64,000 bases of DNA from Bacillus timonensis. Its GTDB lineage: Bacteria > Bacillota > Bacilli > Bacillales > Bacillaceae_L. Below are positions 42,151 through 50,724 of this stretch, one piece after another. The DNA lies in assembly GCA_020171895.1 (NCBI GenBank), contig JAIVAN010000005.1:124001-188000 (forward strand), read 5' to 3'. Under the pieces are notes generated by a model, which saw only the letters and a list, made by a program, of their open reading frames with translations, ran no database searches and had not been told where the DNA came from. The position numbers and the translations under genes were made by a program. The stretch's first letter is position 1. Every line of letters begins with the position of its first letter.

Positions 42151-43314
42151 ATGAGGAAAATTAGCTTGTTGACACTTGCTTTGCTACTCGTCTTTCTATC
42201 TAGTTGTTCGAGGGATCCAGGTGGAGAGAGCTTGACAGAGAGATTGAAGAAGATGTCTCTTGAGGAGAAAATTGGCCAGATGCTGCTTGTTGGGGTGGAT
42301 GGGCATGAAGTGGATGAGGAGACAGCTCGCTTGCTACGATCCTACCATATAGGTGGAGTAGTTCTTTTTCAAAGGAATATTAAAAATACGGAGCAGTTAA
42401 CTACTTTTTTAAATGAGTTAAAAGAAGAAAATGCTTCAAGTGGGAATGTGCCATTGTTCCTGGCAGTTGATGAAGAAGGAGGAAGAGTAAGTAGACTTCC
42501 TAACGAATTCTATCAGTTACCAGCGAATGAAAAGATTGGCAGGATGAGAGATGAGGACTTTTCTTTTAAAGTTGGAAGAGTGTTAGCTAAAGAGATTAAG
42601 AGTGTTGGGTTTAATATGAATTTTGCACCTGTGCTTGATGTAAATACAAATCCTCGCAACCCAGTGATTGGTGATCGTTCATATGGCAAAAATCCGAAGC
42701 TTGTCAGTCAATTAGGGATACAGACGATGAAAGGAATGCAGTCTGAAGAGGTTATTTCAGTGATTAAGCATTTTCCAGGTCATGGAGATACAAGTGTTGA
42801 TTCACATAAGGAATTGCCCATTTTACGACATGATCTTAATCGGTTGAAAAGAGTGGAACTAATCCCATTCGTGGAGGCCATCGATAAAGGGGCTGATATG
42901 GTCATGTCTGCGCATCTTTTTCTACCGAAGATAGATAGTAGCGCACCAGCCACACTATCGAAAAAAATCATGACTGATCTATTGCGAACTGAACTACGTT
43001 TTGAAGGTGTGGCGATAACAGACGACCTAACGATGAGAGCTATTTCAAGGAAATACAGTATTGAAGAAGCAGCTGTAAAAGCTATTCAAGCGGGCAATGA
43101 CATCGTCCTCATCGCAAATGGACCAGCAAACATAGAGTTAGCTATTCAAGCGATACTAGATGCGGTCAAAAAAGGGGAAATCACAGAAGACCGTATTGAT
43201 CAAAGTCTCCACCGAATACTATCACTAAAACAAAAATACAAGCTAGCAGACAAACCGGTTAATCCGGTAAATGTACAAGAGCTTAATAGAGAAATAGAAG
43301 AACTGCTAGACTAG
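42151..43314 (+). CDS. nagZ: NagZ-like beta-N-acetylglucosaminidase lipoprotein (GH3)
   Basis: Signal peptide with lipobox LSSC (Cys19), so it is a membrane-anchored lipoprotein. The GH3 catalytic domain (about 30-365) contains AVDEEGGRVSRL, NFAPVLDVNTNPRNP and the NagZ-specific loop KHFPGHGDTSVDSH (206-219, Asp217/His219 acid-base dyad). The nucleophile Asp is about 291 in AITDDLTM. It removes GlcNAc from muropeptides or wall fragments during recycling. It is the last gene of the PBP operon, 10 nt after the O-antigen-ligase-like gene. A REP-like palindrome starts right after the stop. The long two-domain form of B. subtilis is not seen here (387 residues). Confidence 0.92.
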   Translation: MRKISLLTLALLLVFLSSCSRDPGGESLTERLKKMSLEEKIGQMLLVGVDGHEVDEETARLLRSYHIGGVVLFQRNIKNTEQLTTFLNELKEENASSGNVPLFLAVDEEGGRVSRLPNEFYQLPANEKIGRMRDEDFSFKVGRVLAKEIKSVGFNMNFAPVLDVNTNPRNPVIGDRSYGKNPKLVSQLGIQTMKGMQSEEVISVIKHFPGHGDTSVDSHKELPILRHDLNRLKRVELIPFVEAIDKGADMVMSAHLFLPKIDSSAPATLSKKIMTDLLRTELRFEGVAITDDLTMRAISRKYSIEEAAVKAIQAGNDIVLIANGPANIELAIQAILDAVKKGEITEDRIDQSLHRILSLKQKYKLADKPVNPVNVQELNREIEELLD

Positions 43315-43315
43315 T

Positions 43316-43342
43316 TTCGAAAGGTGCCTGGCACCTGTCGAA
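43316..43342. repeat. REP-like palindrome behind nagZ
   Basis: The 27-bp inverted repeat, with one arm mismatch (TTCGAAAGGTGCC against GGCACCTGTCGAA). No other terminator follows nagZ, so this hairpin might act as the 3' end. Confidence 0.7.
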
Positions 43343-43436
43343 TGGGAAAATCAAACTGGACTCTAAGGATAAATGAGGGAAACCCTTGAAAACAAAGGGT
43401 TTATCTGAAAAATTACCTCTCAAATATTTCGACATA

Positions 43437-43457
43437 TTTCGACAGGTACCTGGCACC
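43437..43457. repeat. REP-like palindrome, partial copy
   Basis: TTCGACAGGTACCTGGCACC; the right arm is lost. It is preceded by another TTCGACAT heptamer. Confidence 0.55.
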
Positions 43458-43573
43458 GCACCAAGGGAGAATCTACCTTTTAAGATTTCCTTGTGTCAAT
43501 TGTTGATGATGGATTACGATGGTAATAGGTTAATAATTTTCTAGAGATGCAATTTAGGGGGATTAGAAACAGC

Positions 43574-45964
43574 ATGAAATCGATGAAAATTTTGTTGGCA
43601 GTGTTTGTTTTATTAGGAAACTTATTTTTGTACAGTAGCATGCCCCAAGCTTCGACTGAGAGTGTTGAACAGGTAGAAACTGACTCTACAGTAGAGGATA
43701 CCTCGTCTGAACAATCAGTCAATCATACAGAAGAAGAAAAGACTCAACAAGAAGAAACCGTTGAGACTGAGACAGTAGTGACCGAAGAAACTGAAGCAGT
43801 TAAGGAAAGTGAAAAGCAGACAGTAAAGATTGCTAGTTTTACTTCAACTGATAAATACTTTAAGGCACCTACTAATGAGGTTGCAGTTTATGTGAATAAA
43901 AACGGACAGTTGGAGATCGTTTCATATTTAGTAGAAGGACAAGAATATCAAAGAGTAAGTGATTTCGGCAATTGGCACCAAATCCAATTTGGGACGGAAT
44001 ATGGCTATGTGTGGAAAGCGGATACAGAGCCGTCGAATGGTTCGTCTATTCAAAATCTAGATCAGAACTCAATAGTGATTGGATCAATTAAAACGACAAA
44101 AGATCTATCAGTTTTTGACAACACGTCTGGTTCTTTAGTTGCATTTGCAACGTTAAAAGAAGGAATCTCTTATCCAATAATCGCTCAAACTGGAAATTGG
44201 TATAAGGTCGTGGTTGCAGGTCGTTATGGTTACATTTATGGCGGTGATGTTGTGAAATTCTTTTCACCCTCAGATAAGTACTTTCAGGTAAAAAGTGAAG
44301 ATACTGCCGTTTTTGTCAAAAAAGATGGTGAATATGTACAAGTGGGGACGCTTGTGAACAACGAAGAATATAAGCGTGAAAGCGAAAGTGGAGACTATCA
44401 TGTCATTCGATTTGGTAGTGAAACAGCGTACGTTGAGAAAAATAAAACCGTTCCATCGTCAGGTACAAATTTACGAAAGCCTTACCAAGATTTTAATCCA
44501 AAAGGTTCTTTTGTAACATTATCTGAGATTACTGTTTATGATAATTCAACTGGTGCATTACTTCCTTTTGCAAATGTGAATCAAGATGTGGTTGTGCCGC
44601 TTCTAAAGGTCGAAGGGAATTGGCTCCAAGTTGGAGTAGCGGGAAGAATTGGATATGTGTACAAGCCTAGCGTCAAAATTACATCTTTAGATGTTGTGAA
44701 TCCAAAGCAGATATACTCTTATACACAAATGCAAGCTGATATTGCGACTCTCCAGGAATATTACCCAGATTTGATTCATACGGAAATTATTGGCCAATCC
44801 GTTGATGGGCGAAACCTGTATGCCTTAAAGCTAGGGAATGGAGAGCATGAGATCTTCATCAATGGCTCTCACCATGCAAGAGAGCATATGACAACAAACA
44901 TCATTATGGAGATGATTGATCAATATGCTCAATCACATGCAAATGGAACAAATTTTAATGGATACAATACGAGAGAAATTTTAGCACAAACATCAATTTG
45001 GTTTGTTCCAATGGTGAATCCAGATGGCGTTACGTTAGTACAAAGTGGTCATACAACTGCGAAAAACCCACAATTTTTACTAGATTTAAATAATGGTAGT
45101 ACTAATTTTTCTTCATGGAAAGCCAATATTCGTGGAGTAGACTTAAATCGTCAGTACCCAGCAGACTGGGCAAATATTAAACATGATCCTGGAAAACCGG
45201 CATCACAAAATTTTAAAGGGTACTCACCTTTAAGTGAGCCAGAAGCTCTAGCAATCTATAACTTTACAAAAGCACATAATTTTCGTGCCGCAGTTGCCTA
45301 TCATTCATCAGGGCAAATCTTATACTGGCATTTTAATACAGCGAAAGAACTCTACAACCGTGACTATGCACTTGCTTCAAAAATTGGCACAATCACTGGT
45401 TATAGCTTAGTACAACCGACAGAAAACCCAAGTGGAGGTGGCTTTACAGATTGGTTTATCCAAGATATGAAGCAACCGGGTTTCACACCTGAAATCTCAC
45501 CACCAACTTATTCAGCACCTGTTCCTCTTGAAAACTATGACTCAATTTGGGAAGAAAATAAAACCATTGGGTTAATGCTTGCACAAGAGGCGAAAAATCT
45601 TGTAATGGTAGGCTGGAAAAAGATTGATAGCAACTGGTACTACTTTAATCAATCGGGAAAAATCGTTACAGGCTGGCTACAAGATGGAGCACACTGGTAC
45701 TACCTTCAATCAAACGGGGTCATGAAAACCGGTTGGCTTAAAGCTGGGGGTAAGTGGTACTACTTCAACTCTAACGGAACGATGCGATCAGGATGGCTAC
45801 GCTACAACAGCAAGTGGTATTACTTAACCGAAAAAGGTGATATGGCACTTGGTTGGAAAGAAGTAGATGGAAAGTGGTATTACTTCTACAGCGACGGAAA
45901 AATGGCAGCTAACACTACGATAAACGGCTATAAAGTAGGCGCAGATGGTGCGTGGATTCGTTAA
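43574..45964 (+). CDS. M14 zinc carboxypeptidase-fold peptidase with SH3-like modules and wall-binding repeats
   Basis: Signal peptide about 1-27, then a Thr/Glu-rich linker. Four SH3-like modules of two alternating types follow (about 85-365, for example YFKAPTN...GNWHQIQFG and VFDNTSGSLVAFATL...GNWYKV). The M14 domain is about 375-680: HHAREH with zinc ligands His434/Glu437, third ligand His577 in VAYHSSG, RGVDLNRQYPADW for substrate binding, and catalytic Glu640 in GFTPEIS. Five wall-binding repeats and the cap GYKVGADGAWIR end the protein. M14 members of this kind cut gamma-D-Glu-diamino acid bonds in peptidoglycan. ATG 43574 has AGGGGGA 12 nt upstream. A terminator follows. Confidence 0.9.
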   Translation: MKSMKILLAVFVLLGNLFLYSSMPQASTESVEQVETDSTVEDTSSEQSVNHTEEEKTQQEETVETETVVTEETEAVKESEKQTVKIASFTSTDKYFKAPTNEVAVYVNKNGQLEIVSYLVEGQEYQRVSDFGNWHQIQFGTEYGYVWKADTEPSNGSSIQNLDQNSIVIGSIKTTKDLSVFDNTSGSLVAFATLKEGISYPIIAQTGNWYKVVVAGRYGYIYGGDVVKFFSPSDKYFQVKSEDTAVFVKKDGEYVQVGTLVNNEEYKRESESGDYHVIRFGSETAYVEKNKTVPSSGTNLRKPYQDFNPKGSFVTLSEITVYDNSTGALLPFANVNQDVVVPLLKVEGNWLQVGVAGRIGYVYKPSVKITSLDVVNPKQIYSYTQMQADIATLQEYYPDLIHTEIIGQSVDGRNLYALKLGNGEHEIFINGSHHAREHMTTNIIMEMIDQYAQSHANGTNFNGYNTREILAQTSIWFVPMVNPDGVTLVQSGHTTAKNPQFLLDLNNGSTNFSSWKANIRGVDLNRQYPADWANIKHDPGKPASQNFKGYSPLSEPEALAIYNFTKAHNFRAAVAYHSSGQILYWHFNTAKELYNRDYALASKIGTITGYSLVQPTENPSGGGFTDWFIQDMKQPGFTPEISPPTYSAPVPLENYDSIWEENKTIGLMLAQEAKNLVMVGWKKIDSNWYYFNQSGKIVTGWLQDGAHWYYLQSNGVMKTGWLKAGGKWYYFNSNGTMRSGWLRYNSKWYYLTEKGDMALGWKEVDGKWYYFYSDGKMAANTTINGYKVGADGAWIR

Positions 45965-45985
45965 TAGATATGTGAAATTGAAAAC

Positions 45986-46026
45986 CAGGCATAATCCTTT
46001 TTAGGGGATTATGTCTGTTTTTTTGT
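45986..46026 (+). terminator. Terminator of the M14 peptidase gene
   Basis: CAGGCATAATCC pairs with GGGATTATGTCTG, followed by T7. Confidence 0.88.
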
Positions 46027-46084
46027 TTATTTTGAAGGAGAGGAAGAGTATTAAGGAGAGATGTTAGCTTTAACTAACAAATCT

Positions 46085-46340
46085 GAAGGTGTCTCGGCCA
46101 ATTGATAGAATAATTTTTTTAACCGCTAGGAAAAATTTTAAAAGTGCTAGAAAATTTTCAAAAAGTGATCGAATAAATTGCTGATACTGATAAAATGTCA
46201 GTTTTTAGGCCTTGTTTCGTTCTCATCAAAGAACTTTTGAGTTACTTAAGGTAAAAAACTAATTAATTAAAGCAAACGGTAAGGTGATTTTTACTCATTT
46301 TGCATATTTTTTATTCGATTGAATGGAATAAGAGGCAAAA
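46085..46340. repeat. Direct repeat R1 flanking the SH3-glucosaminidase gene, with a 21-bp phased core
   Basis: About 250 bp that match 49492-49745 along their length (shared blocks: TGATAGAATAATTTTTTTA, GTGCTAGAAAATTTTC, AAAGTGATCGA, AAAGAACTTTTG). Inside, GATAG/GCTAG/GATCG cores sit at 46104, 46125, 46146 and 46167, exactly 21 bp apart with phased A/T tracts. Confidence 0.7.
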
Positions 46341-46359
46341 TTGGATAGGTTTTAGTGAA

Positions 46360-46556
46360 AATTCGTTTATAGAATGTTGGTCATTAGTAATTCTTTCGTG
46401 TTAACCGTAGTGGAAGGACCGAGACTCCTACGGGAATAGCGCCGGGCTTGAGACCCCACAGGCAAAGCCGAGGAGGCTCAAGTGGCGCCCCACGGATAGC
46501 GAGGTTCCTGCAACGCAGATTAGCACCCCCAGTTCAGCGTCGTATTTTCAGGGTAG
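46360..46556 (+). repeat. Structured repeat element, copy C (5' truncated)
   Basis: Begins at TTCGTTTATAGAATGTTGG and lacks the left hairpin module. Core GTGTTAACC...GATTAGCAC; helices CTTGAG/CTCAAG and GGC-aaa-GCC; right edge CGTATTTTCAGGGTAG. Confidence 0.75.
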
Positions 46557-46562
46557 TCAAAA

Positions 46563-46601
46563 TAAAAAAGCAAACATAATCTAGTTGACTATGTCTGCTT
46601 T
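46563..46601 (-). terminator. Terminator of the SH3-module glucosaminidase gene
   Basis: AAGCAGACATA/TATGTTTGCTT on the minus strand, followed by six T. Confidence 0.85.
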
Positions 46602-46607
46602 TTTCAC

Positions 46608-49379
46608 TTATTTTGTACCCTCAATAAACGCCACAAATTCCATCGCAATCGCACTAATCTTTACATGCCATGCTTCATCTGTTGCATATTGATGTCTTTC
46701 TCCATTCATTCGCATTGCGTCTAGTGTGAACTGCTGATAAGCCTCATGGTAGGTGAAGTTTTCAGCAATATACACAGCACCACCAACGATTCCATCTTCC
46801 TTACTTGCAAACGTAGACGCACATTCTGGACAACTGTCCGTTGCTTTTATTCCATAATAATTATACTTCTGATTCACTAGTGAAGAAGTACCGTATCCTG
46901 ATTCAAGCGCGGAATGTGCCATTAAATAGACTGCATTAAGGCCTGTTTGCCTCTGAGCTTCTAAGTAGGCATCTCCCATTCCATACATCTGACTGCTCGT
47001 GTTACCTTTTGTTTTTGTATGGATAAACGCATTGATCTGTTCAGCTGTCACATTTGCTTGCGTTGTTAAAGGTGTAAAAATCGTAATTTCATTTGTCGTT
47101 GCGCCCATTTTTTCTTTTTCATATCGAAACATATTTAAGCCGTTATTATTTCTAGCATTGCCCCAAACCCATCCAATTTGACCACGGTCAGTTTTTACTT
47201 TAAACCAACCTTGATAAGTAGGATCTGTTCCGATTTGGTAATCTACTAGTTTCACAGTCGATTTTGCAGATACCGAACCAAGGTATTCCGATGTGGAGTT
47301 TGGCTCTGCTCTTAAAGGCTTGTCGTCTTTCATGTACCAAAGATTATCATTCACATTTTTATCAAGATAATCTCTTTGTACCCAACCTGTTATGCCGTTT
47401 TCTGTGGAGATTTCAGCTCCATATTCCTTTACTTGGAGAATTTCAACAGATGTATTGTAATCTAAGAAACTACCTTCTGAAGATTTTTGACCAAGTTTTA
47501 GACTTTCAAAGGAACTATAAACCTTTAATGTTGGAGAAGCTACACGGTATCCGCTTTGTACATAGCTCTTGTGAACGTAGCCTAGTCGACCAGCAATTTC
47601 AATCATATACCAATTGCCAGATTTTTTAATGTAAGTGTAGGTGACATTCTCCTTCAATGTTGCAAAAGGTACAAGTGTATTCGGAGTAGAGTTATCCACG
47701 ACAACAGCATCAGTATGTGCAACGAGCGTATCACTGCCGACGAGCTGCCCGGTGTTCACATTTTTTAACGATTTTCCGTCATCAGGAGTGGTTGACCCCT
47801 TCCATACATAGCCGTATTTATTCCCCACCCTCACTTGATGCCAATTTCCATAATCTTTCGTTCGAGGGTAGGTCTGTCCCTCATTTAATGTTGCGACTTC
47901 AACGAGAACACCTGTATCATTTGTGTAAATCTTTACATTTGGCTCAATAACCTTGAAAAAATTATCACTTGTCTTAAAATCGCGGCGGGTATTCGGCTTG
48001 TACACATATCCAGTTCTACCAGCAACATTCACAACATACCAATTTCCGTTTTCACTGATGATTGGATAGTTCGTCTCTTCCGTTAATGTAGCAAATTTTA
48101 CGAGTCCCCCAGAGCTATTATCATAAACGCCGATTTCAAAAAGTGGTGTGAAGAAATCAGCTGATGAGCCTGTCCATTTACTAATATTCTTAATGGCAGC
48201 ACCATTTGATGGGGATGTGTATTTCTTATACACATACGCCGACCCTGTTCCAAATTTTATTCGATGCCAGTTACCAGCATCAGCGATTCGAGGATAAGAT
48301 TGTCCTTTTTCTAATGAACCTACACGAATAAGGCTTCCGTTTCGATTTTCATAGATTCCCAGATTCTCAACCTTAACCGTGAAAAATTGGTCAGTTGTTG
48401 TAAATGGCTTTTCAGTTAATGACTTTAGGACGTAACCGATTCGTCCACTAACATCAATTTGATACCAATTCCCATAATCCCGAATGATAGGATATTGTTG
48501 ATCTGGTAAAATCGTTGCAAAACGAACGAGACTGCCACTCGTATTGTCATAAACGGGTAGGTTATCTACTGCTTTTACAATGACTGAAGTAGGTTTCACA
48601 CCTTTGTTTTCATTTTGTATCGTAACTGAATCAATAGGTGCAGTTGAACCTTTATAAACATATGCGTATCCATTTCCATACTTGATTTGATGCCAGTTTC
48701 CGATATCCTTTACGCGAGGATATTCTTGTCCTTTTACTAATTCAAGTACAGGGATTAACGATTTTGAGCTATTGTCATAAGCAAAAACACCATCTTCAAC
48801 TACTTTGAAGTACTTATCCGAAGATGTAAACTCACGCGTTACTTCTTGCGTGCTGTTGTCTTCAGAGTTCGTAGAGGTATCCATATTGCTTTCTGTTGCA
48901 GTGCTCATCGAAATTTGTTCAGATTTTTTTACGTATCCGATTCGATTTCCTATGATGATCTCGTATGCCTCTTCTGTTTCTGAAAAAATTGGGTAACTTT
49001 GGTTTGGCTCAAGTGTAACAATAGCCAAGCCAGTTTCGTCAATTACTGAGATCGCGCTGTTGGAAGAAATACTTTTATCGTTAAGATTGAAAGGGATAAA
49101 TGGCTGGTCACCTTCAGCGACTTCTAGCATTTCTTCAGGGACTTCATAAACTGAATCTCCCCATTGAATTTTGTTGTTGATTGAAAGAAAGAAGAGGTTC
49201 CCTTTATGTAATGTTGCGATATGTTCCTCATTTTCACCAATGACCGTGAGATCTTCAGTTAATGTTACCGTAGAAAAATCTGTCCCTACCTGCTCACCTT
49301 GGGCAAAGGTTGATAATGGTAGAAACAATGAGTAACAGAATAATAGAGTAGCAATAAAGCCCAAATTGAACTTCTTCAA
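46608..49379 (-). CDS. Secreted glucosaminidase with alternating SH3-like modules
   Basis: Signal peptide 1-26 (TFA-QG). A diverged N-terminal pair of modules (about 35-155) and a Ser/Thr linker lead into alternating SH3-like modules (about 180-600). Type A has DKYFKV...YPRVKDIGNWHQIKYG...YVYKGSTxP; type B has VYDNTSGSLVRFAT...YPIIRDYGNWYQIDVSGRIGYV. Two further SH3 domains (about 605-735) and a glucosaminidase domain (about 745-923) follow; its catalytic Glu826 is in HSALESGYGTSSL, with NYYGIKATDSCPEC downstream. There are no choline-type repeats, so wall attachment would rest on the SH3 modules. The start is TTG with AGGGGGA 8 nt upstream. The gene is flanked by direct repeats R1 and R2. 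Confidence 0.88.
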   Translation of the reverse strand: MKKFNLGFIATLLFCYSLFLPLSTFAQGEQVGTDFSTVTLTEDLTVIGENEEHIATLHKGNLFFLSINNKIQWGDSVYEVPEEMLEVAEGDQPFIPFNLNDKSISSNSAISVIDETGLAIVTLEPNQSYPIFSETEEAYEIIIGNRIGYVKKSEQISMSTATESNMDTSTNSEDNSTQEVTREFTSSDKYFKVVEDGVFAYDNSSKSLIPVLELVKGQEYPRVKDIGNWHQIKYGNGYAYVYKGSTAPIDSVTIQNENKGVKPTSVIVKAVDNLPVYDNTSGSLVRFATILPDQQYPIIRDYGNWYQIDVSGRIGYVLKSLTEKPFTTTDQFFTVKVENLGIYENRNGSLIRVGSLEKGQSYPRIADAGNWHRIKFGTGSAYVYKKYTSPSNGAAIKNISKWTGSSADFFTPLFEIGVYDNSSGGLVKFATLTEETNYPIISENGNWYVVNVAGRTGYVYKPNTRRDFKTSDNFFKVIEPNVKIYTNDTGVLVEVATLNEGQTYPRTKDYGNWHQVRVGNKYGYVWKGSTTPDDGKSLKNVNTGQLVGSDTLVAHTDAVVVDNSTPNTLVPFATLKENVTYTYIKKSGNWYMIEIAGRLGYVHKSYVQSGYRVASPTLKVYSSFESLKLGQKSSEGSFLDYNTSVEILQVKEYGAEISTENGITGWVQRDYLDKNVNDNLWYMKDDKPLRAEPNSTSEYLGSVSAKSTVKLVDYQIGTDPTYQGWFKVKTDRGQIGWVWGNARNNNGLNMFRYEKEKMGATTNEITIFTPLTTQANVTAEQINAFIHTKTKGNTSSQMYGMGDAYLEAQRQTGLNAVYLMAHSALESGYGTSSLVNQKYNYYGIKATDSCPECASTFASKEDGIVGGAVYIAENFTYHEAYQQFTLDAMRMNGERHQYATDEAWHVKISAIAMEFVAFIEGTK

Positions 49380-49491
49380 AAAATATTCCCCCTAAAGGGC
49401 ACCGACAAATGAAATTCACACCTCCAATTCTTGTAAATTAGTATAACAAAATTTGGAATGAGTTAATAGGATTGTGACTTTGTTCGTTTTA

Positions 49492-49745
49492 ACTGACAAC
49501 TTTGAGTTTGCTTTGGGGCAAATGATAGAATAATTTTTTTATCCGCTAGAAAAAATTTAAAAAGTGCTAGAAAATTTTCTAAAAGTGATCGAAAAAATGA
49601 CTAGCTTCAATAAAATGTCGGTTTTTGAAACTTATTTTGTTCTCATAAAAGAACTTTTGTGTAATTTAGATATTTAACTGCTGAATTTTAGGTGTTCGTA
49701 AGACAATTTTTCACTGATTTAAACATTTTTTATTAAATTGTATGG
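49492..49745. repeat. Direct repeat R2, partner of R1
   Basis: Same order of blocks as R1, with cores at 49524, 49545, 49566 and 49587 (21-bp steps). It lies upstream of the glucosaminidase gene, whereas R1 lies downstream, in the same orientation. Confidence 0.7.
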
Positions 49746-49796
49746 TTTAACTATGTACGAAAACTGTAATTGTGTAATTCAAAACTTCAAAACGAT

Positions 49797-50062
49797 TTAT
49801 TTTCAGGATAGACGTTCATGCAAATTGAGAATTGCACCATGGCACATGAAAATATACGATTTTTTCTTGTATCTTAGACTGTTGGACATTAGTATTTTTT
49901 CCGTGTTAATCGGAGTGGAAGAACCGAGACTCCTGCGGGAATTGCGCTAGGCCCCGGACCCCACAGGCATAAGCAGAGGAGGCTCAAGAAGCGCCCCGCT
50001 GAAAGCGAGAGTTCTGCAACGCAGATTAACACAATATGTTCAGTGTCGTATTTTCAGGGTAG
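49797..50062 (+). repeat. Structured repeat element, copy D (tandem with E)
   Basis: A full copy. Left edge TTATTTTCAGGATAGACG, core GTGTTAATC...GATTAACAC, helix GCGGG/CCCGC. The inner arm reads CCCCGGACC as in copy A, which does not pair with CTCAAG. It shares its right edge with copy E. Confidence 0.8.
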
Positions 50063-50323
50063 ACTACCATGCAATTTGAGAATTGCACCATGGCACATGA
50101 AAATACGCAATTGTTTCTTGGATCTTAGAATGTTGGATATTAGTATTTTTTCCGTGTTAATCGGAGTGGAAGGACCGAGACTCCTGCAGGAGATGCGCTA
50201 GGCTTGAGACCCCACAGGCGTAAACGCCGAGGAGGCTCAAGAAGCGCCCTGCGGAAAGCGAGGTTCCTGCAACGCAGATTAACACCCCATGTTTAGTGTG
50301 ATGAATTGTATTTTCAGGGTAGC
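50048..50323 (+). repeat. Structured repeat element, copy E
   Basis: A full copy with GTGTTAATC/GATTAACAC, GCAGG/CCTGC, CTTGAG/CTCAAG and GGCG-taaa-CGCC helices. It differs from copy G at only scattered positions. Confidence 0.82.
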
Positions 50324-50724
50324 TAAATCAAAAATTTCCATCTAAAAATTTTCTCGCGACACCCACTAGTAATTTTTTTAAAACGTAATATGATAAAGAG
50401 GTTGGATATTGAAAACTTTATCCCTTTGAGGTAGATAAAAACCGAGGAAGAGTGAAGCCGTTTTCAAAATCCTATATTAATGAAGAAACTCGAAAAAATG
50501 ATGGATTCATTCATAAAATTGACATTATTTATCCAATCTTTATTTTCAAATATTGTTTGTTTTTTGGTACAATATACTGTAAAGTTTTAAAATGTGTTGA
50601 AATTTGTCAATTCTTGAATATATATTAGATTGCGGGGCATTTTCTATAGAAAACCCTTTGAATCGATTTATAGAAATTTATATATCATCCACCTTCTAGG
50701 TTTGGAAAGGAAGTTTAGTCTCTT
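50324..50724. other. Leader region of the wall-polymer locus
   Basis: No supported gene. An extended -10-like TGGTACAAT (ending 50573) and a TTGACA (50519-50524) are the best promoter signals; neither has an ideal partner. The resulting leader would be about 145 nt long. No terminator or known riboswitch motif was recognised. Confidence 0.4.

Noticed and set aside
46608-49379. SH3-glucosaminidase as a choline-binding protein
   Set aside because: No GW...WYYL repeats are present; its repeats are SH3-like.
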